DNA of 64,000 nucleotides from Paragordius varius (taxonomy: Eukaryota; Nematomorpha), in NCBI GenBank assembly GCA_964247055.1, contig OZ176053.1, forward strand, positions 5,084,001 to 5,148,000, written 5' to 3'. The position numbers and the translations under genes are program-made. Positions within the stretch are counted from its first letter, which is position 1. Each line of letters starts with the position of its first letter. Under the pieces are notes generated by a model. It did no database searches. It was not told the DNA's origin and worked only from the letters and a program-made list of their open reading frames with translations. Below, piece by piece: positions 1 to 11,500 of the stretch.

Positions 1-2330
1 TCTTTATTAATTTGGTCATCGCTTCTCTACCCAATCCTATTCTCTTTCTGATGTCAGGAGTTGAAGAGCCATCCTCTGAAAATATTGCCCCCAAAAACGA
101 TAACTGTTTAACTATTTCTATTTCTACTCCTTCTATAATAATTTTAGGCTTTTCTCCAGTACATAATATTTTGGTTTTGTTAGAGTTAAGCCATAACTCA
201 AACTTTCCTTTCGAATCTCTTCAATCAATTCCTTCAAATCATTTACACTTTCAGCTATAAGAGTGGTATCGTCTGCAAACCTTAAATTATTGAATGTTCT
301 CCCTCCTATTCTTGCTCCAATATTTTTATCATCTAACTTCCTCATTATCATTTCTGAGCACATATTGAACAGATAAGGGGATAAGCAACACCCTTGCCTG
401 ACTCCTTATAGGTATTTCGTCTGTGTCCCCCTCTGATGTTCTAATAATCGCTCTTTGTTTTACATAGAGAGAGCTAATCAATCTTATTAAGTGAGACGAT
501 ACCCCTACTAACTTTAATGTTTCCCACAAGGAATCATAGTTAATCGAATCGAAGGCTTCTGTAATCAATAAAACACATGTATAATTCTTTCTGGAACTCT
601 CTAGATGTTTCCATTATCCTTCTCATGTTTGAGATATGGTCTCTTGTGCTTTTTCCCTTCATAAATCCGGCTTGATTTTCTGGTATTTCTGACTGTATGA
701 TACTGTGCATCCTGTTTTGTATTATTTGGAAGACCTTACTAGCGTGGCTAATAAGAGCTATGTTCCGGTAGTTCTCGCACTGGAGTACATCTCCTTTTTT
801 GTATATTGGGAGATATACAGTTGATATCCAGTCGTTTGGCCACTCACATGTTTCTCACACCTTTTGACATAACTTGTGTAACGTTTCTACAGGAATAGCT
901 TCTATGAACTCTATTGGGATATTGTCTAATCCCATCGCTTTGTTGTTAGGAATTTGTTTTAAGACTAATTCAACCTCCTCTCTTAGTATATCTGGATCAC
1001 GTTCTTCTTCTTTTAATTGCAACACTTTTGATTGAGGAGCCTGATAGAGTTTTTGGGTATATTCCTTCCATCTTTCTCGTACTTCTGTTTGTTTGCACAA
1101 TATGGTGCCATTCTCCTTTTTAATCTTTTGGGATGATATATAAGGTTTGTGAGTCATTTGCTTCAGTTTCTGGAACATTGGTTGCATTAATCCTTTTTTG
1201 TTATTTAATTCCACTTCCAGACATTGTTTATTAAGAAAATCTTCATAATCTTTCCTTGTTTGTCGTTGAAATTCTTTGTTATATAATTTAACCATTTTAT
1301 TATCACCTCTTGATTTAGCTTTTCTCCGCTTTTCTGCTATCTCTTAACTCTTTTCTGATATCCATTTATTATCTTTCCTCTTTACTCTCACTTTTTCTTT
1401 TGCCACTTCATTAATAACATTTTTTATCGTCCCAATAATTGTTCTGAGCTACATTCGTTGTCCAATCTTTCTAATCTATCTTTCGTTTCTGTTCTAAAAC
1501 TATTTGGAATATTCCGAGTGTCATATCTGTATATCTGTTTAACCTTATTTTTAATTATTTTAAGTTTGATTTTGGTTACTAAAAGTTCATGATCGCTAGA
1601 GCAATCGCTGCTTTAGCTTGTTTTGGTGTCGAGTATAGAGCTTTTCCATTTTTGTTGACATATTATGTAATCAATTTGGTTCTTATATTTACCACATGGA
1701 GAGGTCCATGTGTATAACCTCCTATTGTGTTGTGGAAACCATATGTTGGTTATCATCATCTCATTTTCTTAGCAAAAATTGATCAGTGCTTCCCCGGCCT
1801 CGTTTCGTTCTCCCAATCCATATGGGGCAACTATTTGATCTACTCTACCTCTACCAACTTTGCAGTTCCAATCCCCTCCTATGATAATCATATCTCCTTT
1901 CTTCGTTTCATTCAAAACTATTTGCAACTTTGCATAAAAATCCTCTATGTCTTCTTTGGGAGCGTTTGGCGTAGGAGCATAGATTACTATGTATGTAAAT
2001 TTAAATGGCTTAGCATTCAGCCTAATACTCATGATTCTGGGTGTATATGGTGTATAACTAATATTTTTATTTAATTTTTTTTATTAATACTGCAACGCCT
2101 TCTCATTTCTGGTCATCTCTCCCCGATCTTAACAATGTATAATTTTCGTTTTGTGCTTTCGCGCTACCTTTTTGCTTGGTTTCCGTTAGACCCAATATAT
2201 CTAAGTTCAATCTTTCCATTTCCCTTTCAATTATAACCTGTTTGGTTTTTGTTAATGAACGTACGTTCCAGCATCCAACTTTGAAAAGTCGCGTTAATTT
2301 CATATAGTAAAACTATTTTTTGGCATAATA
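1..2330 (-). mobile_element. Broken RTE-like non-LTR retrotransposon (LINE), runs off left edge
   Basis: Read on the minus strand, this holds an apurinic-type endonuclease followed by a reverse transcriptase. The endonuclease starts at 2303 with VGCWNVRSL and continues at 2032-1769 with the APE motif GDWNCKVG. The pre-RT region is 1295-855. RT fingers and palm run from about 850 to 133, with CENYRNIALIS, then CFIDY, then the catalytic FADD at 279-268. Coding continues to base 1, so the 3' end is outside the window. The reading frame shifts at several places (near 2070, 850, 560 and 390) and stops split the ORF, so this copy is dead. Endonuclease and RT style match the RTE group often annotated as craniofacial-development-protein-2-like in arthropods; the clade call is from memory of the family. 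A GC-richer strip at 2331-2375 may be part of its 5' end. Confidence 0.88.
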
Positions 2331-3152
2331 AAACGAGGGTGGTTTGCCATTGCCTTCCCTCTCACCTATCCTCTTTACAAAATAAATATCTAGGATAATA
2401 AATAAAATAAAGTAATCTTTATAAATGTTGTCAATTTGGATAGATTATAAATATTAATATTTCACTTTGTATAGCAATCATAAAAGAAAAATATAAGGAA
2501 ATTATGGCTAGCTAGTAAAAATAAATAATAAGGCACCAAGGATTAAAGAAAAAAAAAGATAATATGTATAACAATGATTTTTGATGAATTATGAATTATA
2601 TTACTCTTTAAATTAGATAGTTAGCACACAAATAAAAAAAACTTTACAAAAAAAAGATTAAAATTACAAAAAGGAAACATATTTTTAAATATATTTATAG
2701 TATATAATAATGTAAAATAATGTTACTCTCCTTGAATGGCTTGCCGCTTTTAGTCACATGTATAAGTTATATTTGTAAATTTTTGATTTCATGCAACTAC
2801 CACAAAGTTGTTTGTTAAATGACTCGTAATCCCCCTAAAATTACCACGATAATTTGGAGACATTTTAATCACTAATACATAAAAAACGTTATATGCAAAA
2901 AATTAGTATTAAAACCATTAACTACGCTTGGAAAACCAAACGTAGCTTTAAAAAACTATTATATTAATTTATAAATATAATGTGGTAAGGTAGCGGAGGC
3001 ATGGTTAAATTTACTAAATACTAAAATAAGTAAACCCTTAAAATTTACAAAAAAAGATATTGTTTAGTAAAAGATTGGATATAAATTCCCAAAATTTTGT
3101 TATCAAATAATCTTTTTTTATTTTTCATATGCAATTTATTTTGATACTGTAG
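2331..3152. other. Gene-free AT-rich stretch before the exon at 3153
   Basis: No exon, RNA gene or clear repeat is seen here apart from the strip next to the LINE end. It is probably intron of the gene whose last exons follow, because 3151-3152 is a good AG acceptor after a T-rich run. Confidence 0.4.
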
Positions 3153-4452
3153 GATGTTGAGTTCTTAGATGTGGATCCGCCTTATTCCCAAAATGCGCCA
3201 CAACACTCTGTTCTTAATAAACTTAGACGACGTTCTAACTTTTCATCTTTAAAATCAATCACTACATCTCCAATCAAGATGGTTCAAGAGCTTAGCCATT
3301 CCTCCCGTTGTTCGAGATTGGGGACGCCTGAAATTAAAATAACATCTAATCATGAATCCGATAAATATACAAAACCAACATTGAATAATTTCTGGAAAAG
3401 AGCCATACGTCAAAATAAACAATTACCTCACCTAAAAGATATTAATGCAAATAATCAAAAATTAAAAAGTTCCAACCTTAAACAGCAATTTCTAGGGTTG
3501 GGGTTTCGTAAAGTGGATGATAATTCAAGCAAAATAACCAATAACATTACTAAAGTTGGCCACTCGACTAGCATGGAAAATGACAGTAGAAATAAAAATT
3601 GGCAAAATAGATTACCACGAAGCCATATACGTAAATCTCCCTTCGCAACCTTTATTATGTCTGATTGCTGTCGACGGAGTCCATATGATTATTCATTAGG
3701 TTCCAACAAAGGATCTCAAACACATTTAACACCAAACAAATCTGCTGCCCTGGCTGCTAAAATTAAATGCGATGCCCAAAATAATCCAACATTATCTTCA
3801 GTAACCAGAAAAGCCGATAATGTATGTTTTTATATTTAAGATTAACAGAGCCCCTTTTTGGTGAAAATTGGTTTGCAAAGATATATTAATGCCATCTTTT
3901 ACCATCATATTATAATACAGTACTGTACATTTATGCTGGCTTATTCAAATTATAGTTGATCATTTGGTAACACAGTATTGTATGGAAAAAAAACGACAAA
4001 ATGTTGAAAATAAACAATTCTTTCCAATCTTACATCACACTGTTTATTTAATTCTGAAAAAAATTCGTTTTATAACACACGCTACGCTACGGTATTATAA
4101 ATTGACCAACAATATTCTGAATAAACCAGCCGAAATGTGCATAATGTAATATCTAAAAATCTCTGAATCATAATAAATTTAAAACTATTCATAGATTCCT
4201 CACTGTTTGCCACCAATTTCAACTAAATCAGAACAAATACATTTGTTAAATACAGGATCTTCCGAAGGGTGTAGTTTAATGGACACCATAACATATACCC
4301 CTACTAAGCCATATCAGAGCAAAAAGCCATATCATATGGGCAGAAAAAAGTATAGCACGACCAGCTATCTCTCAGAACGTCAAAGTACAGCATCTGATGC
4401 AGATTTCATTGATATCGAACTCGATAACAAATTTAATAATAAAAATAATTAA
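3153..4452 (+). CDS. Last two coding exons of an unrecognised gene (partial)
   Basis: Exon A runs 3153-3821, after an AG acceptor at 3151-3152. It ends at a GTATGT donor in phase 0. Exon B runs 4195-4452, after AG at 4193-4194, is also phase 0, and ends in TAA. Together they give a C-terminal tail of about 309 residues. It starts DVEFLDVDPPYSQNAP, is Ser/Asn/Lys-rich, has several basic patches and looks disordered. The end is SDADFIDIELDNKF followed by an Asn/Lys tail. No domain, membrane segment or signal peptide is visible. The phase match across the 373-nt intron and a long open frame in AT-rich DNA support it as real coding sequence. The upstream exons are not in the window; the LINE at 1-2330 lies on the upstream side, so it probably sits in an intron. 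I do not recognise the family and assign no function. Confidence 0.6.
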
Positions 4453-6202
4453 TGTTTGTGTTAAACACCTACACTCAAAAGCATTTAATTCTATCAAATC
4501 AATTAAATGCTAATATGTGATAATTATTTATTAATCGATATATTTATAGTGTGATAAGGGTGAAGTTGGTCGTTTAGCTGTGTGATATCTAATTATTTTT
4601 TCATATCCCAATGAACATCTAAAATGGCTACTTATACTATAAATAAATTAATAAAATTCTATATAGATAAGACAAATAATATCAAATTGACTTTGTAAAA
4701 TGATTATTATTACAGAACTCTGGAAAATCTAATTTACTAACGACACATGTGTTTAACCGAGGAATCCCTACTACTATTTATTATTGCACGGTTGGTATAT
4801 ATTTTTATTTAATAAACAATTTTAAAATATTGCTCTGTTCATTAAAGAATGTAGATGCTAAAAATTAGAGCACTGAACCATTAAACATCATTCGAAATAA
4901 ACACAGTTTTTTATTTTATTCTTGGATCATCCCTAATATTTATTAAGTAATTGACACTTATGGAAAAATATTTTTTAGCACTTTTAACTTTTAGTGGTTT
5001 TTAAAATTTGATTTATTTTATTTTTTATTTATAAATAATTAATTTTTTACTCTAATTAATTTTAAATGAATCACAGCTTAATCATAGATGCATAAATTTG
5101 TTTAAAAAAAAATAATCATATGCTATGATAACACTTGATTACAATTTCATTTTTTTATGAGCGAAGACATTTTGGAATTACCCCCAGACCTTAAATTAAG
5201 AAACAAACAACTGTTTCAAAATTGTTTTAGTTAAAATTTAATTATCAAGACCGCTTCTCCTGTATTATAATAACTTATAGTGTTTCAGTTTTTTAACTTC
5301 CATAGTCCCGAATTCGGATAGCTCCAAAACATAATCGAATACAGTTGTATTAAAATTAATAAATACCGAAAAGTTGGTGGTAAATTTTAATTTGAAAGCC
5401 TTCCAAAGTTAATTATTTATTCTTTAACCATATTTGCCTGTTGTATTAGCGATTTAAAAAAATTGTAACAAAATCTTGGCGAAAAAATTTGAGATAATAA
5501 TTTTTTACATTAGGTTAAAGATAACATGTTAAATTTGGCCCACTAAAAATATTTTTGAGTTTGATTTAAATGGCCCTGAGGTATAAAATTAACCCAAAAG
5601 ATCATCAAGTGTTGATTATTTATGGAATTTTAAATATTAATGGATAAACAAAAAACGTAAATTTTTTTTCAGTTTGCATCATAAATAATATTTAAAACCA
5701 AATGCACCATTTGTGATGCATTTTTATCAGAATAGATAGATATTATTTATATAAATAAATATTTAAAGTCTCTAAAATTTGGGGATACTTCGTGTACCTT
5801 TTGAGAGACTAATTTCATTAGAATTGATGATGGGCCTCTCACAATTCAAAAAAATTGGAGGTCAAACGCCATATAAAAAGTATAAATACTACAAAAAAAT
5901 AAAAAACGGCTGTTATTTTTGGATAAACCTTTCTTGCTAAAATTCAAAATGCCTAAACTTTGCACTATATGTTGGCACATGGCAAAATAGGGAGTTATAA
6001 CATACCTTGATTGCTGCTGCTATATATTGTCTGACAGAACAGAATTCTTATAATGCTTTGGTTTTTGGCTTTACAAGTGATAGAAAGTTCGCAACATTTT
6101 TTGGTCATTGATCGATTAAAAAAAATTTGCGCATTAAGCTAGATAGCATTTTTTTGTTGAAAGCTGCATGTTACTCCTAATCTTTTCATGTACATTGGGT
6201 CA
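4453..6202. other. Intergenic, no gene seen
   Basis: AT-rich sequence with no supported exon. An AATAAA lies near 4636, a possible poly(A) signal for the gene ending at 4452. The part from about 5700 on has short stretches resembling the internal parts of the inverted-repeat family described at 6203-7723. Confidence 0.35.
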
Positions 6203-7723
6203 CCTGATAATATATATATATATATATTCTGATAAGAAAATGATCAGGATTATCAAGGTGCTTTTGGATATGATTCCTTCGAGTGAAGAAAGTTATTTAC
6301 ACTTAATCCCTAAGAAAAGCTAAACAATATCTTTAAAAAATTTTAATTTTTGACTCCCGAATTTTTTCGCTCTTCTAATATGGGCTAGTTATTTAATAAT
6401 AAAGGCAAAAATGCCAATATTTCGCGATAAATCTTTTCAATACATGCTAAATTTTAATCTACAAAAAATATTTTATGAAAAACTATACTTTTAAAAATTT
6501 TATTTTTAGGAAATTTTGTTAAAGTATTCATACTATCTTGAGACATGATGGAAACGGAATAAACGTTGGATATGAAAAAATACTTAAATTGATCGAACAT
6601 TTCTATCGCTTCACTTAAATTTAAAGGTCTTTTAGATTAAATTTAGCTGAATTTATGTAAAAAAATATTTTTTTAACATAAATTTGAAGGCGAACAAATA
6701 TAATCAAAATAGGTGATAGAAATGTTCATATCGAATTATATAGAAAAAGTGTTTATATACCTTAAATCGTTTTTATACTGTTTTTATCATGCCAATGTAT
6801 GAAGTACGCGCCAATAAAATTTTAAAAAAGTATTAACACTTCGATTCAAATTGGGGTATCTAAATTACCCAGACTATATTTAAGTTGGTAATTTTAAAAT
6901 AGTGACAGAAACAGTCCAATTAAAAGTTATGCCTCTATCCTATTTAAAATTATATAAATAAGCCTTAAGATCTAAATAAAATTTAGTTATAAAAAAAGTT
7001 CCATATAAAACTACTTCGAAGCCATTTTTATTTTGCAAAATTCTTGCAAAATATCAGGTTCATTTAATTTATAGGCTAAAATTATCTAATTTTTATTTAA
7101 ACTACATCTAACTATAATCGAATCGGAAAAAGTGGTTGATATTGCTTTAATTTTAAATTTAGCCAATGCACACATGTCATTGACTAAATTTTTACATTTG
7201 AGTTTTACATTAAAATAAGTCATATCAAGTTTTTTGAAAAAAAATTATATATCGCTTTACTAATGTTATATAAATCCAAACCTTTGCCATGGTTTTAATT
7301 TATACATATTTTTGAGTATTTGATTCTAAACAGCCTAAGGTCTCCAACTACCCCAATTATCGAAGGACTGAAATTAATGTGTTGTATCCTAGTGTTAAAA
7401 TAATTTTTTTTGTCAAAATTTAGTATATATTTAAAATTATATTGCGAATCCCGGCATTTTTACGTTTATTTTAAAAACCTAGCCCATTTTAGAGCAAACT
7501 AAAATTTAGAATTTTGATTATTGCTTTGCTTTTTATAATTAGAGTTATTTTTAATTTAGTTTTTGCCAAAATTTTTTATTTAAAATCACAAATTTTGCCA
7601 GTTCTTAACGGAGCACTTATCTTAGGAGTGTAAATAACTTTCTTATATAATTCGTAAAGGCCAAAACTAAAACACCTGAGAATCATCATACATTTTCCTA
7701 TCAGAATATATAATTTTAGCAGG
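6203..7723. mobile_element. Terminal-inverted-repeat element, family TIR-1, copy 1
   Basis: The left end begins CCTGATAATATATA and continues with TTCTGATAAGAAAATGATCAGG, then GTGCTTTTGG and GTTATTTACACTTA. The right end, read on the minus strand, repeats this order: CCTGCTAAAATTATATATTC, TGATAGGAAAATGTAT, GTTTTAGTTTTGG, GTTATTTACACTCC. The inverted repeats are over 120 bases and imperfect. No coding capacity is seen. Related ends occur at 17233-18400 and 29439-31945. A second element (6841-7363) is inserted inside. No clear target duplication was found. Confidence 0.7.
6841..7363. mobile_element. MITE of the terminal-hairpin family, copy A
   Basis: The left end reads TTCAAATTGGGGTATC and then TAAATTACCCAGAC; the right end on the minus strand reads TCGATAATTGGGGTAGTTGG. 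Each tip holds a small palindrome of the form GGGGTA-spacer-TACCCC. The interior is non-coding. Its full sequence resembles the element at 60856-61382 in reversed orientation, so these are two copies of one family. It lies inside the larger TIR-1 element. Confidence 0.7.
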
Positions 7724-8599
7724 TTTATATTTTGTGGATACTGTGTTTATTTGTAAATTGGGGTAGTTTTGCATTACTATCAAACTTTCAAACAGACTAC
7801 TCTTTAAAATATTGTTTTATTTTAATTGAACCGTTTCCTATATTAAATTGTTTATATTTACAATTTAACTTTGAAAGAGTTAATCTGAACAGGTCCAAAA
7901 CACAATTGAAAGAACCAGCTCATTTCATGATCGATAAATGAAATATTACTGGTAAAATATAATTAGAAATCTTTCTTAAGTTAGTGATTTTCACTTTGAA
8001 CACTTGGGTACCACACAATCATTTTACTACTTCGATTCCATCGGGGTAACTAGTGACCCACGCCTGTATAAAAGGATATATTTCAAAACGGATAATTTTA
8101 TATGGCAAAAGTTTGCACTTATATTAGATTGTACCTAAATATAATAAAAGATTCATCTAAAAAACTAGAAATATATTTATATATTTTAATATAGATTTTT
8201 GGCATTGTGTAATATGTTATAATTTTGCCATTTTTCCATATAGATTAATTACTAAAATAAGGTAAAATTATATTTCAGACGTAAGCCCTAAAGCTGCATA
8301 AACTTGGTGTCAAAATATATATATTGAGGTGTAAGTTAAGGATTACCAATTTTGCCACTGTCCCAAAAGCTGGATATTTTTTATGCAATTTATCACGCAA
8401 ACATCAGTTTTTTATATAACCATATGTTTAAGCTATAATCTTAATGGATTTCAATGTCGAGGTTATTTTTGTAATTTTATTTTATTTGTTGGCCTATATA
8501 CATAACTTTATATAATAGGTAGGGACTCCATATCACAATAATACAATAATATAACACAAAACAACGATATAAGCGTGTCTTGTTTCTAAAATTATTAAT
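7724..8599. other. Intergenic, upstream of the PP1 subunit gene
   Basis: No gene is seen. A sequence at about 8033-8062 (TTCGATTCCATCGGGGTAAC) resembles one tip of the terminal-hairpin MITE family, but no partner end was found. Confidence 0.3.
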
Positions 8600-11500
8600 A
8601 TGGAATCCCGTAAGTATATTGAAAAAACGTTCCATCCAAAAGTTCATAATCCCTTTCATGATTACACAAGCCATTTAGGCTATCAAAATTTAGATGCCAT
8701 AGATTCTGTTGCTCATTCATCGAATAGTTTACCCAAGCTTAATATAAGCGAATCTGCAAATGATGTATCAGACAAATCACCATCATTAGATTATGAAGAC
8801 TATGATGATACAAATGAAATGCTTGGTCCTGATTTTGAAGTTCGCAGAACTTTAAGCTTAAAATCCACACGTAGTGCTGCTGGTAGCCCTCTGTCCAAGG
8901 GTGACAAAAAAGTCGTAAGATTTGCAGACAGTTTAGGACTCGATCTTGAAGTCGTCCGCATGTATCCAGATATGGATCAACCACCCCCTATGGATGTTGT
9001 TGCTGCGACGGCTATGAAAGCTTTAGCTGCTCCAAACCAACTTCAATCCATAATGGCAGCCGAACCTCATGATTACGAATCTATAGCTCATCCTGGTAAA
9101 ATTAATTTTTATAAAAAAGTGTGTAGCTACTAAAAATTTCATGTTGTTTAGGTAATCGATAACACATACAAGGCTTTAAAATAAAACTTAAATAATTTAT
9201 AAGTTATTCGGCAAAATATTACCTAATGAGATATACGGCTAATTATATTCCATTTTTATCAAACTATAGCATAACAATAATTTAATCTTTATTCAGTTTT
9301 ATACGTATCTTTATCATATCATGCCTAAATATCTAACTGTTAATATATGTTACCATTTTAAATTCATTTTTTTTGAGGTAATATATAGACGAAATTAATT
9401 TTTATTAGATATTACACTTCCCCAACCTCCACCCCAACTCCATAAACGCGTTTCCGAAGACAGAGCCGCGGCTCTTGCCTCTGGTGGTACAGTGCCACAA
9501 CAAAGTTCGTCTACGTCCCCATCATCAAATGAACAAACTATCTCTGTTGGTAAATCAACGACAACAGAAGATTCAATTCCTACAACTATACATTTATTCA
9601 CTCGGCCACATCGGAAACCACCTCAACCGCTAACCGGGCCCCATAACACTTCCATATCGCCAATAAAGGCAACAGACGTGGCTGTTATAACGTCACCCAA
9701 CCTGCCATTTTTCCCGTTTGGGGATTACATTTATCAACAAAACATGAAAAACTTGATGATGATGCCTACGCCCCTTACACAAAAACTTGCGTCATCAACT
9801 TCTGCTACACATGGTACAAGTAATCAACCCAAAAATTATTTTTTCTCACCCTATGATCACTTATCATTCCCTATGAGACACATAAAAATTGGGACTTCCT
9901 TGACCGGCAAATATTTGTACCCTACGTTTCCGCAACCCGGGAAAGCTTACAATTTTCTTAAACGCGTAAAAGATCAAAAGGTTAGCAACATTAATGTTTT
10001 TCTATTATTCAAACAAAAAATGTGTTTTGTCTTGTCTAACTAAGATCATTAATCATAAATAGTTTGCTATATAAATTTATTTTGATATTTATTAATTATT
10101 ACTAAATTATAAATTTATACATTTATGCGATGATTAATCATGAATGAGTTGAAGTATATAGTGTAATAATTCTTAAATATAAATGATTAAATTTTAAAAC
10201 AACAATAAATTTATCGGATATTTTTGGTGCACAAATGTCGCGTTTATCATCATTAGAGAATTTATTTTTACATATCATAATTCTTTATAATATTCTATAT
10301 TTTCATATTTGTAAACACTAACAATTATGTTAAATCTATCAAAATATGTTATAGGAAGGATTGTGATCCTAATATCCTGTTATATTTTTTCATTCATATC
10401 TCGCTGTTATGTATGTGTGCAGTATTGATTTTAACCTAACATAACGTAAAAAATATATTGTTTCACAACAATATTTATTTTACAATTGTATTATTTAAAA
10501 GTATTTGTCTAATTCATATATTTATAAAATGAAATCCTAGGTATATATTATTTGAATATTTCATTTCTTATCTACTGCCAACATTTACAAAACTTAAGAA
10601 ACTTTCATAAAAACAAAATACTTTTTTTGGTCTCCAATTACCTTTAACAGCAATAATATAAAATCATTTCAAATTCTTTTTCTATTGAAATAATGTGAAT
10701 AATTGCATCTTGTGTTGGTTGACCTTGAAAAATTTACATTGATATAATTTTTACTGGATCTTTCTAAAATGTCACATATTGGCAAACCATGTGACATAAT
10801 TGTTCAATTATTTATATCTCAGCTTCTTGTACCGAGTCAAAATTATAAATTGGAGTTTTATTTTATTTTAAAAATTAGAAAAGGGCACAGTTCTGGTTAT
10901 TTTCATTATCAAAATTTTGAAACCGTTATTTTTGAAAAGCAGAGAAAAAAATTGGAATGGCCCTAGTTATGGCCCAGATTTCAATTTTTAAACAACAAAG
11001 TCTTATTGAATTGAACGGATTGCATATTAATTTATTTATGGATCAACTGCCATAATATTGTTGATATGAAATGTCTGTGCTTATTTTATGAAGTTTTTTT
11101 TCTTCTAAAAATTTTTAATTTATTTTGATGATTAAAAATTTGCTGCTTCCAGAAATACCATGATTTTTTTATTTTTTGCAATTTACGATTATATTAAGCG
11201 ATCCTATATCTAAACTAATAAATTATTAATTAGAATTTTACTGTGTACATATAGTATTACGTTACTTTTTTGAACCTTAGAGACTGGTGTCAGAAGGTTA
11301 TCGCTACAATATATACTAATCAAAATATAATTAAAATTTGTATAATGATTTATTAAAATTTGCGTGCGAATCAATCTTATAAATGTTATATTTTCTGTAA
11401 TATGAATGTCATAATTAACGAGAAATTTTACTAATACAAGCAGTATTAATTCGGAAACATTTTAAGAATACATATTTTTTGGAGTTTTAATTATAAATTT

